Source: an uncultured Pseudorhodobacter sp.
GTDB lineage: Bacteria > Pseudomonadota > Alphaproteobacteria > Rhodobacterales > Rhodobacteraceae
NCBI GenBank assembly: GCA_913062925.1
Contig: CAJXWJ010000010.1
Span: forward strand, 1-64,000
DNA: 64,000 nt
Direction: 5' to 3'
The position numbers and the translations under genes were made by a program. Below the pieces are notes generated by a model. The model had not been told where the DNA came from and ran no database searches. It was given only the letters and a program-made list of their open reading frames with translations. Shown piece by piece: positions 1 through 9,870 of this stretch; positions within the stretch are counted from its first letter, which is position 1, and each line of letters begins with the position of its first letter.

Positions 1-908
1 TGATCGCAACCGAGGTCAAGGATCTGGACCAAGAGGCGCGCGGCGCGCTGCGCAAACATGGCGTGCGCTTTGGCCAGTTTACCATCTTTTTGCCCGCGCT
101 GCTGAAGCCCGCGCCAACCCGTCTGCGGCTGGTGCTGTGGTCTTTGTGGAACGGTCTGGATGAATTCCCTGAAAGCCCGCCTCCGGGTCTGGTGACCATC
201 CCCAATATCGCCGCTGTGCCGGCGATGCATTACACGCTTGCAGGCTATCACCCCGCAGGCGCGCGGGCGATCCGCATCGACATGCTGGAACGTCTGGCCG
301 ATATTTTGCGCACCAAAGACAGCCGTGCGGGCTTTGAAGCCACGCCCGACATGCTGTCGATCACTGGCATGACGCTGGAACAGTTCAGCGATCTGATGGG
401 CGGTCTGGGCTATAAGGGCGAAAAGGCTGAACGGCCAAAGGTCAAGGCCGCACCGGTTCCGGTTGCCGTCGATCCCAACGCGCCGATCCAGCCGATCACC
501 GAAGAAGAATCGGCTTTCGTGCATCCCGACCCCGAAGCGGTGGCCGAAATGGAGGCCTATTACACCTTCACTTGGGCGCCAAAGCCGCGTGCGCGTCCTG
601 AGCGTAGTCCGCGCCCCGAGCGCAGCCCGCGTCCAGAAGGCACGGCACGCGCTGACGCCGCCCCGCGCGGTGACAGGCCTGCGCGCGAGCCGCGCAAAGA
701 TGGCGACGCCCCGCGTGGCCCGCGCCCCGAGGGCAAACGTCCCGAAGGCAAGCGCGATCATGCCAAGGGCGGCAAGCCGCAAGGCAAGGGTGGCGCGCGC
801 GACGACCACAAGCCGAAAACCTACGAACAGCGCCCACCGCGCGCTGAAAAGCCGATCGACCCCGACAATCCCTTCGCCGCTTTGATGGCGCTGAAGGCCA
901 AGCTCTGA
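1..908 (+). CDS. C-terminal part of a SUV3-like/helicase-related protein (gene begins upstream of window)
   Basis: Frame open from base 3 through the listed ORF (EVKDLDQEARGALRKHGVRFGQFTIFLPALLKPAPTRLRLVLW...), then a basic Arg/Pro/Gly-rich low-complexity tail; followed by an S4-domain gene and fdxA. Confidence 0.7.
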   Translation, partial: IATEVKDLDQEARGALRKHGVRFGQFTIFLPALLKPAPTRLRLVLWSLWNGLDEFPESPPPGLVTIPNIAAVPAMHYTLAGYHPAGARAIRIDMLERLADILRTKDSRAGFEATPDMLSITGMTLEQFSDLMGGLGYKGEKAERPKVKAAPVPVAVDPNAPIQPITEEESAFVHPDPEAVAEMEAYYTFTWAPKPRARPERSPRPERSPRPEGTARADAAPRGDRPAREPRKDGDAPRGPRPEGKRPEGKRDHAKGGKPQGKGGARDDHKPKTYEQRPPRAEKPIDPDNPFAALMALKAKL

Positions 909-1226
909 TTGGCGGGGCCAAGCGCCAAGCCTGATCCATTTGTCCAGCCGCGTGTGCGGTTGGACAAATGGCTTTGGGCGGCGCGGTTCTTTAAATCACG
1001 GGTGCTGGCGGCCGATCTGGTGGCATCGGGGCATCTGCGCCTGAACAGTCAGCCCTGCCGCAAATCGGCGCATGGCGTGCATCTGGGTGATGTGCTGACC
1101 TTTCCTCAGGGCCGCCAAATCAGAGTGGTGCGGGTGCTTGCCTTGGGCGAAATCCGTGGCGCTGCGGCCCAAGCCCAACAGATGTACGAAGATCTTGTGC
1201 CTGCGACCGATCCACCGCTTGAATGA
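909..1226 (+). CDS. RNA-binding S4 domain protein (Hsp15/HslR-like)
   Basis: VRLDKWLWAARFFKSRVLAADLVASGHLRLN S4-type motif; TTG start directly after upstream stop. Confidence 0.8.
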   Translation: MAGPSAKPDPFVQPRVRLDKWLWAARFFKSRVLAADLVASGHLRLNSQPCRKSAHGVHLGDVLTFPQGRQIRVVRVLALGEIRGAAAQAQQMYEDLVPATDPPLE

Positions 1227-1275
1227 TGCGGCTGGCTTTAGTAACCAGACTTTGCGGAAATAGGAGCCTGCCCCC

Positions 1276-1614
1276 ATGACCTATGTGGTGATCGACAACT
1301 GCATTGCCTGCAAATACACCGACTGCGTCGAAGTCTGCCCCGTGGATTGTTTTTACGAGGGCGAGAACATGCTGGTGATCCATCCAGATGAATGCATTGA
1401 CTGCGGCGTTTGTGAACCCGAATGCCCTGCCGATGCCATTCGGCCCGATACCGAGCCTGATATGGACGCTTGGGTGACCTTTAACCGCAAGTATTCCGAA
1501 ATGTGGCCGGTGATCGTCACCAAAAAAGACCCGCTGCCAGAGGCCGAGGCGCGCGATGGCGAAACCGGCAAGAAAGAGAAATACTTCTCTGAAGCCGCAG
1601 GCTTGGGCGGCTGA
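1276..1614 (+). CDS. fdxA: 7Fe-8S/4Fe-4S ferredoxin FdxA
   Basis: [29 protein letters not shown]...[16 protein letters not shown]; two Fe-S cysteine clusters. Confidence 0.92.
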   Translation: MTYVVIDNCIACKYTDCVEVCPVDCFYEGENMLVIHPDECIDCGVCEPECPADAIRPDTEPDMDAWVTFNRKYSEMWPVIVTKKDPLPEAEARDGETGKKEKYFSEAAGLGG

Positions 1615-1897
1615 TCTGCGCCTGATTCGGCCTACTTTGCTGTGATCACCTCTGGGCTTTTGGGAAAGCTGATATAGAACAACGCCTTGCCGCGAATCTG
1701 TTGCGATATGCGGCAGTTGGAATCAGTGGTTTTTTGTGTTACACTGATTTCACAAACAAACACGGACGCTTGTAACAGACCCCTTTGCTGCCTGCTTCAG
1801 GGTCACATTCCATAGAAAAACCCGATGCCTCGCTGGAAGATTTCTAGCGACGTTGGCTTTTTGCGTGGAACAGGGGTCTAGCCGAGGAAATGACTGA

Positions 1898-2407
1898 ATG
1901 ACCAAATCGAAGAAGCCTGACTTCCGCCCGAATGAATTCGTAGTTTATCCGGCGCATGGTGTTGGCAAAATCGTCTCTATTGAAGAGCAAGAGATCGCAG
2001 GTCTTGTGCTGGAACTCTTTGTGATTTCCTTTGAAAAAGACAAGATGACGCTGCGGGTTCCGACCCATAAGGCGACAGATGTCGGCATGCGCTCGCTCTC
2101 GACCCCTGATGTGGTGACCAAGGCTTTGGACACGCTGAAGGGCAAGGCCCGCGTTAAGCGTGCGATGTGGTCGCGCCGCGCGCAGGAATACGAGCAAAAG
2201 ATCAACTCGGGCGACCTGATGGCGATTGCAGAGGTCGTGCGCGACCTGCACCGCTCGGACGATCAGCGCGAACAGTCCTATTCCGAACGCCAGCTTTATG
2301 AAGCTGCACTCGAGCGGTTGACCCGTGAAGTTGCTGCGGTTTCGGGCGTGGATGAGGCCGGCGCGCAGAAAAAAGTCGGCGACGTATTGGTTGGCCGCGC
2401 AGCCTGA
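1898..2407 (+). CDS. CarD/CdnL family RNA polymerase-binding transcriptional regulator
   Basis: FRPNEFVVYPAHGVGKIVSIEEQEIAG...; CarD N-terminal fold and helical C-terminus. Confidence 0.9.
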   Translation: MTKSKKPDFRPNEFVVYPAHGVGKIVSIEEQEIAGLVLELFVISFEKDKMTLRVPTHKATDVGMRSLSTPDVVTKALDTLKGKARVKRAMWSRRAQEYEQKINSGDLMAIAEVVRDLHRSDDQREQSYSERQLYEAALERLTREVAAVSGVDEAGAQKKVGDVLVGRAA

Positions 2408-2429
2408 TCGGCTGAGACATGCGAAAAAC

Positions 2430-2457
2430 GGCGGTCCTGCGGGGCCGCCTTTTTTTA
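2430..2457 (+). terminator. Intrinsic terminator downstream of carD-like gene
   Basis: ggcggtcctgcggggccgccttttttt stem-loop plus T-run; overlaps the stop codon of the convergent antiporter gene. Confidence 0.8.
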
Positions 2458-4440
2458 TGCTTCGGGCTTGGTGGCGGGGCTTGGTTCGGCCAATATCTGC
2501 GGGCTGTCTTCGGGTGCCGCTTCGGGCGCGCCCTCGTCCAGATCGTCTTCGGGGGCCATCAGGCTGACGTCATGCAGCTCTTCCATCAGGGCGTTTTCCA
2601 GATCGCGGTCCAATTGTTTGGCGCGTTCAACATAGGCCTCGTTCAGATAGACTGGCTGCCCCGGCACCCAAGCCTTGGCCAGATCGCGCATCGCAGCGCG
2701 GTCGATGCGGAAATAGGCTTGGCTGACCTTTGCAGCCTCGTATTCCGAAAATCCCATGTTTTCCAGAACATAGCGCCCCGCTCGGATCGAGCTGTCAAAG
2801 GTTTCGCGCACGATGTCATTGGCACCGGCCTGATATAATTCATAGACATGCACGCGGTCGCTGGCGCGGGCGACGATGTGAATATCGGGCCTGCGCGAGC
2901 GGGCATAGCGCACAATCCGCGTGCAGGTGTCGCGATCATCCACCGCCACCACAATCACCTGTGCCTCGCCCAGACCTGCGGCCTCCAGCAATTCGGGGCG
3001 TGCGGGGTCGCCGAAAAACCCCTGCACGCCAAAGCGGCGCATGGTTTCAATGGTTTGCATATCGCTGTCCAAAACCACGGTCGGAATGCCAGAGGTGCGC
3101 ACCAAGCGGTTGACCACCTGACCAAACCGCCCAATCCCCGCGACAATCACCTGACCCTTGGCGGTGATCTCATCGGGGGCTTGCGTGGGTTTGGCGGGGG
3201 CAAAGCGTTTGCTGAGATAATCATAGCCGATGAACAGCAAAGGCGTCAGCAGCATCGACAGGCTGATCACCAAAAGCGCCATCTGCCCTGCCGCCAGCGG
3301 CAAGGCGCGTTCCGAGCGCGCAAAGCTGACCAGTAGAAAGCCAAACTCGCCGCCCTGCGCAAGGCTAAGTGAAAACAGCCAGCGGTCTTGCGGCTTAAGC
3401 TTGAACGCAAAGGCAATCGCCAACAAAATCAGCGCCTTGATCAGCATCAGGCCCAGCGTCAGCCCCAGCACGGTAAAGGGCTGGCGCGCCAACATGCCAA
3501 AGTTGATCCCCACCCCCACCGTCATGAAAAACAGCCCCAGCAGCAGGCCTTTGAACGGTTTCAGATCGGCTTCCAGCTGATGGCGAAACTCCGAGTTGGC
3601 CAGAACCACGCCTGCCACAAAAGTGCCCAAAGCCGGCGAAAGGCCGACCAGCATCATCAAAAACGCAATCCCCAGCACCATCAGCAAAGAGATAAAGGTG
3701 CTCATCTCGGGCAATTTGGCGGCATGGACAAAGCGAAACACCGGCCGGCTTAGGTAATGGCCCGCCAAAACAATGCCCACAACGATGGCAATGGTGACCA
3801 AGGTCGCAGCCCAGCCCGGCAGCGATTGCACCAGGGTCATCAGCGGTTCGGCCGCGCTTTCCACCGCAGGGGCGGCGGTGTCCGGATTGACGATGCCAAA
3901 TTGCGCCGAACTTGGGCCTTGGTATTCCGGCAGGGTCAGCAAGGGGATGATCGCCAGCATCGGGATCACCGCGATGTCTTGCGTCAGCAGGACCGAAAAC
4001 GCCGAGCGCCCGCCTTGGGTGCGCATCAGGTTCTTTTCCGACAGCGTTTGCAACACGATAGCGGTCGAGGACAGCGCCGCCATCATCGCCAGGATAAGCG
4101 CGACCGAAGGAGTATGTTCAAACCAGATCAGCAGGCCATAGGCCGCCACCATGGTGCCAATCACCTGCGCGCCGCCCATGCCAAGCAGCTTGTGCCGCAT
4201 CTCCCACAGGGTTTTCGGTTCAAGCTCCAGCCCGATCAGAAACAGCATCAAAACCACGCCGAATTCGGCAAAATGCTGCAAATCACTGGTTTCGGTGCCC
4301 GCAAGCCCCAAGATCGGCCCCATCAGAATGCCCGCCGCCAGATAGCCCAGCACCGAGCCAAGCCCCAGCCGCACCGCCAAAGGCACCACCAGAACCGCGG
4401 CGCCTAGGTAGATCGAGGCTTGGAACAGGAAACTTTCCAT
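2455..4440 (-). CDS. Monovalent cation:proton antiporter-2 (CPA2, KefB/KefC-like) with TrkA-N domain
   Basis: Multi-TM N-terminal half, then GQVIVAGIGRFGQVVNRLVRTSGIPTVVLDSD Rossmann/TrkA-N domain. Confidence 0.88.
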   Translation of the reverse strand: MESFLFQASIYLGAAVLVVPLAVRLGLGSVLGYLAAGILMGPILGLAGTETSDLQHFAEFGVVLMLFLIGLELEPKTLWEMRHKLLGMGGAQVIGTMVAAYGLLIWFEHTPSVALILAMMAALSSTAIVLQTLSEKNLMRTQGGRSAFSVLLTQDIAVIPMLAIIPLLTLPEYQGPSSAQFGIVNPDTAAPAVESAAEPLMTLVQSLPGWAATLVTIAIVVGIVLAGHYLSRPVFRFVHAAKLPEMSTFISLLMVLGIAFLMMLVGLSPALGTFVAGVVLANSEFRHQLEADLKPFKGLLLGLFFMTVGVGINFGMLARQPFTVLGLTLGLMLIKALILLAIAFAFKLKPQDRWLFSLSLAQGGEFGFLLVSFARSERALPLAAGQMALLVISLSMLLTPLLFIGYDYLSKRFAPAKPTQAPDEITAKGQVIVAGIGRFGQVVNRLVRTSGIPTVVLDSDMQTIETMRRFGVQGFFGDPARPELLEAAGLGEAQVIVVAVDDRDTCTRIVRYARSRRPDIHIVARASDRVHVYELYQAGANDIVRETFDSSIRAGRYVLENMGFSEYEAAKVSQAYFRIDRAAMRDLAKAWVPGQPVYLNEAYVERAKQLDRDLENALMEELHDVSLMAPEDDLDEGAPEAAPEDSPQILAEPSPATKPEA

Positions 4441-4635
4441 CAGTCACTTTCGTTAGGGGACACCGCGGCCGCGAAAGGCGCTTTTTGTCCCGATGGGGAT
4501 TGGACAGAGTGTCCCGCATGGCAGGCTGGGCCGCAAGCGGATTGCACGATGAAAATATCTTAGCAGGCTTAAAGATCTGTCACTTTGCTGTCAGGTCCCA
4601 AGGTGTGACCCATGGACTGCCGCCGATGGCACAGC

Positions 4636-7371
4636 CTAATCCTTGGGCATCGCCAGTGCGATCAGCCGATTGCCCTTTTGATAACGCACTTCGGTTGGCG
4701 TGATCGCCGCCACCCGCCCGCCGTCAATGCTGTCGCCGACCCTGACTTTTTTGTAGCGGCCATTGGATTGGCGCACCAAAGCATAGCGGCTGGATTGGGT
4801 ACCATAGACGCCGATCAGATTCGTCTGCGACATGTTGAGCGCGTTCTTGTAGGTCGCCTGCTTGGCCACGGTGGTGCGCAGTGGTGTCTTTTGATTCGAT
4901 GCCACGACCTCGGGTTCGCCATCGGCTTCGGCTTCGGGGGCTGCGGGTTGCTGCGCAATCCCTGCGGTCGAACTTGCCAGCGCCGCATCGGGTTGCAGCA
5001 TGGCCGAGGCAATGGCCGCTTCAACAGCCCGGCTCATATCACGCGGGCGGGCAGCAGGTTTGCGGCTGATTGCAACGGCTTGTGGGCTGGCGCTTGCGGG
5101 TGTCAGCAGCGAGGCTGCGCTGGAGAGGGTTGCCGCCGCACTGGCCTGCCTTGCGGTTTCGCCTGCTGCCAGCACCTGCTGTGGGCGTGGCTGCGGGCGC
5201 AGACCGGCAAGCCGGCTGCCGGCCTCGGGAGCAAGCGAGCCCTGATCTGCGGGGCGTGCGGGCACCAGATTGGCCGGACGCGGTTTGGGCAGTTTTCCGG
5301 CAAGCGCTGGGTCGGCAAAGGCGATGGCGGGCACGGGCACCGGCACGGCGGCAGCGGCCAAAGCCGCGGCGGCAGGAAGGCCGGTGGGCGCAGCTGTCAG
5401 GGGGCGCTCGGCGGGAACCAAGGGGGGACGGCCGGCCCGCAGCATAACGCCCTCGGGCGTGATGATCCCCTCGGGGGTGGGGCGGATGCTGCCATTCTCG
5501 GCAAATTGATAAACCGTGCCAAAGGGTGGTGGTGCAGCCTGTGCGACCGGCATCGTATCGCCGCTCGTTTCGGGCAGCGGCAGCGACAGCGGGTCGGGCG
5601 CAGTCGGCGGCGCATCCATCGCGGCAAGGTAGATTTCATCCTGCATACCAAGCGAGGCTGCGGCCACAGGTGCTGTTTGTTCGATCAAAGGCGCATCGGC
5701 GCGGTCTTGCGGAGAAGGGTCAAGCGCCGGCGTGGCCTGCCCGTCGGCAATCGCCTCGGAATCTTGCAGATCGGCCGCGATTTCATCAGCGGCATCGGAC
5801 ACAGCCTGTGCCGTTTGGGCCAGATCAGGCGTGGCAATGGCTTCGGGGGCGGCACCTGCGGTTTGCACAGCCTCGGTCTGCGCGGGCTCGGGCAGGTCTG
5901 GGGCGGTGTTCCAAGCCCCCAAGGAATAAGAGGACCATGCCGCCACCATTGCTAACAAAAACAGCAAAACCACGGTCAGGATCAAGCCAAGGTAACGCGG
6001 CTTGCCCCGCACCGGTTTGCGCAGCGCAAAGCCGCCGGGGCCTTTTGGCAAGGCTTTGCGCGCTTCGGGGGCGGCGGCCAGTGTGGCTGCGGCATTGGCG
6101 GAGGCCGCCGGCAGCTCGACCTTTTGCCGCTTGGCGGCATTTGCGGTGGCGGTGGCGGCGCTGCTTAAGGCACCCATACCGCGTTTGGCCAGACCTGCGG
6201 CCTTCGGCGCGGCGGCGGCTTTGGCAGCCGGACGGCTGCTGGCGCGCAGGCTGGGCGCGGCACCAAGCGAGGGCGCTTTGCCTGCTGCCGCTGTGGCATC
6301 AACCCGACGGCTGCTAAAGCCCATCAACCCAGAGACCGCAGGTGTGACGGGCTGTGGATCGTCAATCGTGGTCTCTGTCACCCGCGCGGATTTGCCCGAG
6401 AGGGCGGCGCGAATGATGTCAGCGCCTTGCGGCTCGTCGTCTGACCCTTCGTCGGGCGCAACATCCAGCGCCATCGGGGCCTCGTCGATATCAAGCAGGC
6501 TGGCGGGGCTGGCCAAAGGCGGCTGGGCGATGGGCTGGGCCAAAGTGTCGCCCAAACGCGCGATCAGCTCGCGGTCGGTGGCGGCATCGGTGGCCGGTGG
6601 GGCAGGGCGCGCGGCGGCCAGCGGTTGGCTTTGCGGGGCCGGCAGATCAAGCTGCGGCTGCACGGGCTGCGGTGCTTGCTCGGGTGCGGCGGGGGCCTCG
6701 GGGGCAGGCGCAGGCTCGGGTGCGGCTGCGATTTCAGGCGCGACAACAGGGGCCGCTGCGGCTGCGATTTCAGGCGCTTGTGCTGGTTCAGGCTGGGGTG
6801 CGGGCTCTGCCTCGGGCGCGGCAGGCGGCTGCGCGATGGCCACGGCCTCTTTGTCACGCTCGACCTTTTTGCCGGCGCCAAGATAGTTTTCCGCTCCAGT
6901 TGTCATGCCAAACCAAGGCTCGCCGCGGATCTCGGCCATTTCTGGCACCGCGACGAAAGACACCGGATTAAAGCGATGCTCGACCGCAAAAGCCTCGGCC
7001 TCGGCCAGCGTTTCCTTGGCGATCACCGCAACGATCACCTCGGGTCCCTCGCCCAGAATGTCAAAGGCCAGATCGGCGACCTCATAAGGGGTGCGGCCTT
7101 CCAGCGCCTTGGTCACTTGTGCCAGCCGCTCGGCCGCAGTTGGGCCAGGGGCTGTGACGCGGGTGTAAAGGATCTGCTCGTTGGGGATAATCAGCTTGCT
7201 TGTCAGAGACTTGGGCGAAAGCCCCAGCGCAGTCGAGCGCAGATAGGTCAGCGCCTCGGGCAGATCGGGGGTGTCAAGCGCAACCTTGCCCAGCAGCTGC
7301 CAGCCACCGGCAGAACGGTGCAACAGGCTGACAGAGTCATTTCGGAAGTCGAGGGCGAAAGCTGGTTTCAT
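4636..7371 (-). CDS. Large Ala/Pro-rich membrane protein with PilM/GspL-like N-terminus and PilP/GspC-like C-terminus
   Basis: N-term MKPAFALDFRNDSVSLLHRSAGGWQLLGKVAL...; long low-complexity linker; single TM (YLGLILTVVLLFLLAMVAAWSSYSL); C-term NLIGVYGTQSSRYALVRQSNGRYKKVRVGDSIDGGRVAAITPTEVRYQKG. Confidence 0.6.
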   Translation of the reverse strand: MKPAFALDFRNDSVSLLHRSAGGWQLLGKVALDTPDLPEALTYLRSTALGLSPKSLTSKLIIPNEQILYTRVTAPGPTAAERLAQVTKALEGRTPYEVADLAFDILGEGPEVIVAVIAKETLAEAEAFAVEHRFNPVSFVAVPEMAEIRGEPWFGMTTGAENYLGAGKKVERDKEAVAIAQPPAAPEAEPAPQPEPAQAPEIAAAAAPVVAPEIAAAPEPAPAPEAPAAPEQAPQPVQPQLDLPAPQSQPLAAARPAPPATDAATDRELIARLGDTLAQPIAQPPLASPASLLDIDEAPMALDVAPDEGSDDEPQGADIIRAALSGKSARVTETTIDDPQPVTPAVSGLMGFSSRRVDATAAAGKAPSLGAAPSLRASSRPAAKAAAAPKAAGLAKRGMGALSSAATATANAAKRQKVELPAASANAAATLAAAPEARKALPKGPGGFALRKPVRGKPRYLGLILTVVLLFLLAMVAAWSSYSLGAWNTAPDLPEPAQTEAVQTAGAAPEAIATPDLAQTAQAVSDAADEIAADLQDSEAIADGQATPALDPSPQDRADAPLIEQTAPVAAASLGMQDEIYLAAMDAPPTAPDPLSLPLPETSGDTMPVAQAAPPPFGTVYQFAENGSIRPTPEGIITPEGVMLRAGRPPLVPAERPLTAAPTGLPAAAALAAAAVPVPVPAIAFADPALAGKLPKPRPANLVPARPADQGSLAPEAGSRLAGLRPQPRPQQVLAAGETARQASAAATLSSAASLLTPASASPQAVAISRKPAARPRDMSRAVEAAIASAMLQPDAALASSTAGIAQQPAAPEAEADGEPEVVASNQKTPLRTTVAKQATYKNALNMSQTNLIGVYGTQSSRYALVRQSNGRYKKVRVGDSIDGGRVAAITPTEVRYQKGNRLIALAMPKD

Positions 7372-7616
7372 GTCACGGGTCTAGCACAAGAGGAAGGCCT
7401 GCGGGAACACAGCCCAGAATAGCTTCCTTCGTATAGCAGGAATTCGCCGAAGAAAAGAAAAAGCCAAGTTTTTCGCGGTTTTCCGCCCAGACCTTATCCC
7501 AGACCGCCCAGAGCCCCGATGCGAGGCCTTTGGCGGGGGGGCTTATGGGGAAAACGGCCCTAATACCAAAGGCTTTCCCCTCGCAGTTCATCCGCGAGGG
7601 GAGGTCTTGACCCGCC

Positions 7617-8903
7617 TTAAGCGGTCGCAGCCGTCAGCGCCTGATCCAGATCGGCGATGATGTCGCGCACATCTTCGATGCCGATGGACAGACGTACCAC
7701 ATTCGGCGCGGCCCCAGCCTTGATTTGCGCAGCCTCATCCAATTGGCGGTGGGTGGTCGAGGCAGGGTGGATGATCAAACTGCGGGTATCGCCAAGGTTG
7801 GCGACATGGCTGAACAGCTTGAGGCTATCGACCAGCTTGACGCAAGCGTCATAGCCGCCCTTGACCGAGACCGTGAACAAAGCCCCCGCACCCTTTGGCA
7901 GCATCGACAGCGCGCGGTGGTTATAGGGCGAAGATTTCAGGCCGGCATAGGTGACAGCCTCGACCCGCGGGTCTTGCTCGAGGTATTGCGCCACGGTCAT
8001 GGCGTTTTCGACATGGCGCTGCATGCGCAGCGACAGCGTCTCGATCCCCATCAGGGTGTAATGCGCGCCCTGTGGGTTCATCGTCATGCCCAGATCGCGC
8101 AGACCCACGGCGATGGAATGGAAGGTAAAGGCCATCGCCCCCAAAGCGCCGTGAAAGTTCAGCCCGTGATAGGCGGGTTCTGGCTGCGACAGGCTGGGGA
8201 ATTTGTCGTTCTTCGACCAGTCGAACTTGCCGCTGTCCACCACCACGCCGCCGGTGACCGTGCCGTTGCCGGTCAGGTATTTGGTGGCCGAATGCACCAC
8301 CAGCGTCGCGCCATGCTCGATCGGGCGGCACAGATAGGGGGTGGCGGTGGTGTTATCGACGATCAGCGGAATGCCCGCCTGATCGGCGATCCGCGCCAGC
8401 GCGTCCAGATCGGTGACATAGCCGCCGGGGTTGGCGATGGTTTCGCAGAACACCGCGCGGGTGTTTTCGTCAATCGCATGTTCGACCGCCAGCAGATCGT
8501 CGGTATCGACGAATTTCGCCGACCAGCCGAATTTGCGGATGGTATTGGCAAATTGCTGGATGGTGCCGCCGTAAAGCCGCGACGAGGCCACCACATTGCA
8601 CCCCGGTTGCATCAGCGGAAACAGCGCCATCAGCTGTGCGGCATGGCCCGACGAGCAGCAGACAGCCCCCGCCCCGCCCTCAAGCGCTGCAACCCGATTG
8701 GCCAAGGCCGAAACGGTCGGGTTGGTCAGGCGCGAATAGATATAGCCAACCTCTTGCAGGTTAAACAATTTCGCCGCGTGATCGGCATCGCGAAACACAT
8801 AGGCGGTGGTCTGATAGATCGGCACCTGCCGCGCGCCAGTGGCCGGATCGGGCTCTGCGCCAGCATGAACGGCAAGGGTGTCAAAACCAAGAGTGGTGCT
8901 CAT
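7617..8903 (-). CDS. metY: O-acetylhomoserine aminocarboxypropyltransferase/sulfhydrylase
   Basis: GFDTLAVHAGAEPDPATGARQVPIYQTTAYVF...HSATKYLTGNGTVTGGVVVD; Cys/Met PLP family; GGAGG upstream of start at 8903. Confidence 0.9.
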   Translation of the reverse strand: MSTTLGFDTLAVHAGAEPDPATGARQVPIYQTTAYVFRDADHAAKLFNLQEVGYIYSRLTNPTVSALANRVAALEGGAGAVCCSSGHAAQLMALFPLMQPGCNVVASSRLYGGTIQQFANTIRKFGWSAKFVDTDDLLAVEHAIDENTRAVFCETIANPGGYVTDLDALARIADQAGIPLIVDNTTATPYLCRPIEHGATLVVHSATKYLTGNGTVTGGVVVDSGKFDWSKNDKFPSLSQPEPAYHGLNFHGALGAMAFTFHSIAVGLRDLGMTMNPQGAHYTLMGIETLSLRMQRHVENAMTVAQYLEQDPRVEAVTYAGLKSSPYNHRALSMLPKGAGALFTVSVKGGYDACVKLVDSLKLFSHVANLGDTRSLIIHPASTTHRQLDEAAQIKAGAAPNVVRLSIGIEDVRDIIADLDQALTAATA

Positions 8904-9093
8904 CGGGTCCTCCAAGGGTGATTTGGCGGCAAGACTATGCGATCAATCCCGCTCGGGCAAACGCTAATATCTGGTGAAAACATTGCGATACATTGCAATA
9001 TCAATATGTTGCGCTGGTGATCTGCGCGACTTGATCCAAAACAAGGCGCGACGTCGAGGCAGTATTTATATTCACGATATTGGATATAAAAGG

Positions 9094-9807
9094 ATGACAT
9101 CAATGAAGCGCCTTCTTCCCCTTGCAGCCCTTGGCCTTGCCTTTGGTCTGAACGCCGCCGCCGCGGGCCCGGTGCAAGATTTTGAAACCAGCCTGCGCGG
9201 CAGCTATGGCAGCTATCGCAGCGCGCTTTTTGCCACCAATTCCGGCGATGCCGCCAAATCGGCCAAGGCTTTAGCGGGGTTTGCGGCCAGTTGGTCGGGG
9301 CTTGCCGCCGCCTATCGCGCAGCGCCGCCGCCACAATATCAAAGCGATGCCGCTTGGGCCACAAGTCTGGACGCCATTGATGCCAAGATCGCAGAGGCAA
9401 GTGCCCTTGTCGCGGCAGGTGATCTGGCGGCGGCGCATCTGACGCTTGAAGCTGTGCGCGAAACCTTCGGCGATTTGCACGAACGCAATGGTATCACTGG
9501 CTTTTCTGACCGCATGAACGCTTATCATGCGGAAATGGAGACGGTGCTGGCGCTGGATCTGGCCGCCACGGATGCCACCACTTTGGCCGAACATGCAGGC
9601 GTTCTTGGCTATCTTGCTGCTGAAATCACCCGCTTGCCGGCACCAGAGGCGGCAGGAAACGCCGATTATGCCGCGCTGCAGGCAGGCTTTATCGCCTCTG
9701 TCACCGCTTTTGACGCGGCGGTGCGCGCAGGGGATGCGGCGGCAGTTCAAGCGTCTGTCGGCGGGCTGAAAGTGCCCTATTCCAAGTTCTTTCTGATGTT
9801 TGGCTGA
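9094..9807 (+). CDS. Secreted/periplasmic helical protein of unknown function
   Basis: Signal peptide MTSMKRLLPLAALGLAFGLNAAAA then Ala-rich predicted helices; C-term KVPYSKFFLMFG; no CXXCH. Confidence 0.6.
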   Translation: MTSMKRLLPLAALGLAFGLNAAAAGPVQDFETSLRGSYGSYRSALFATNSGDAAKSAKALAGFAASWSGLAAAYRAAPPPQYQSDAAWATSLDAIDAKIAEASALVAAGDLAAAHLTLEAVRETFGDLHERNGITGFSDRMNAYHAEMETVLALDLAATDATTLAEHAGVLGYLAAEITRLPAPEAAGNADYAALQAGFIASVTAFDAAVRAGDAAAVQASVGGLKVPYSKFFLMFG

Positions 9808-9870
9808 TCCCTTTCGCCTTGCACCCCCGCCCCGCCTTGTTAGCATCGCGCAACCCCAAAGGAGCCCGCG

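Noticed and set aside
568-751. Arg/Pro-rich repeats (PRPERSPRPE...) suggesting a repeat array or CRISPR-like pattern
   Set aside because: In-frame low-complexity tail of the helicase-related protein; short imperfect codon repeats with no spacers.
4612-5955. 447-aa + strand ORF inside the 911-aa gene
   Set aside because: Antisense shadow of a high-GC coding region; Gly/Arg/Cys-rich composition and no recognisable domain.
7580-7607. CCCCTCGC/GCGAGGGG hairpin downstream of metY as a terminator
   Set aside because: Good stem but no T-run on either strand; may be structural but not callable as an intrinsic terminator.
7725-8921. 398-aa + strand ORF opposite metY
   Set aside because: Antisense to a clearly conserved gene; His/Gln/Arg-rich composition typical of reverse-frame artefacts.
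8904-9000. SAM-II or SAM-V riboswitch upstream of metY
   Set aside because: Looked for characteristic conserved blocks on the minus strand and did not see a convincing match; an Infernal scan would be decisive.
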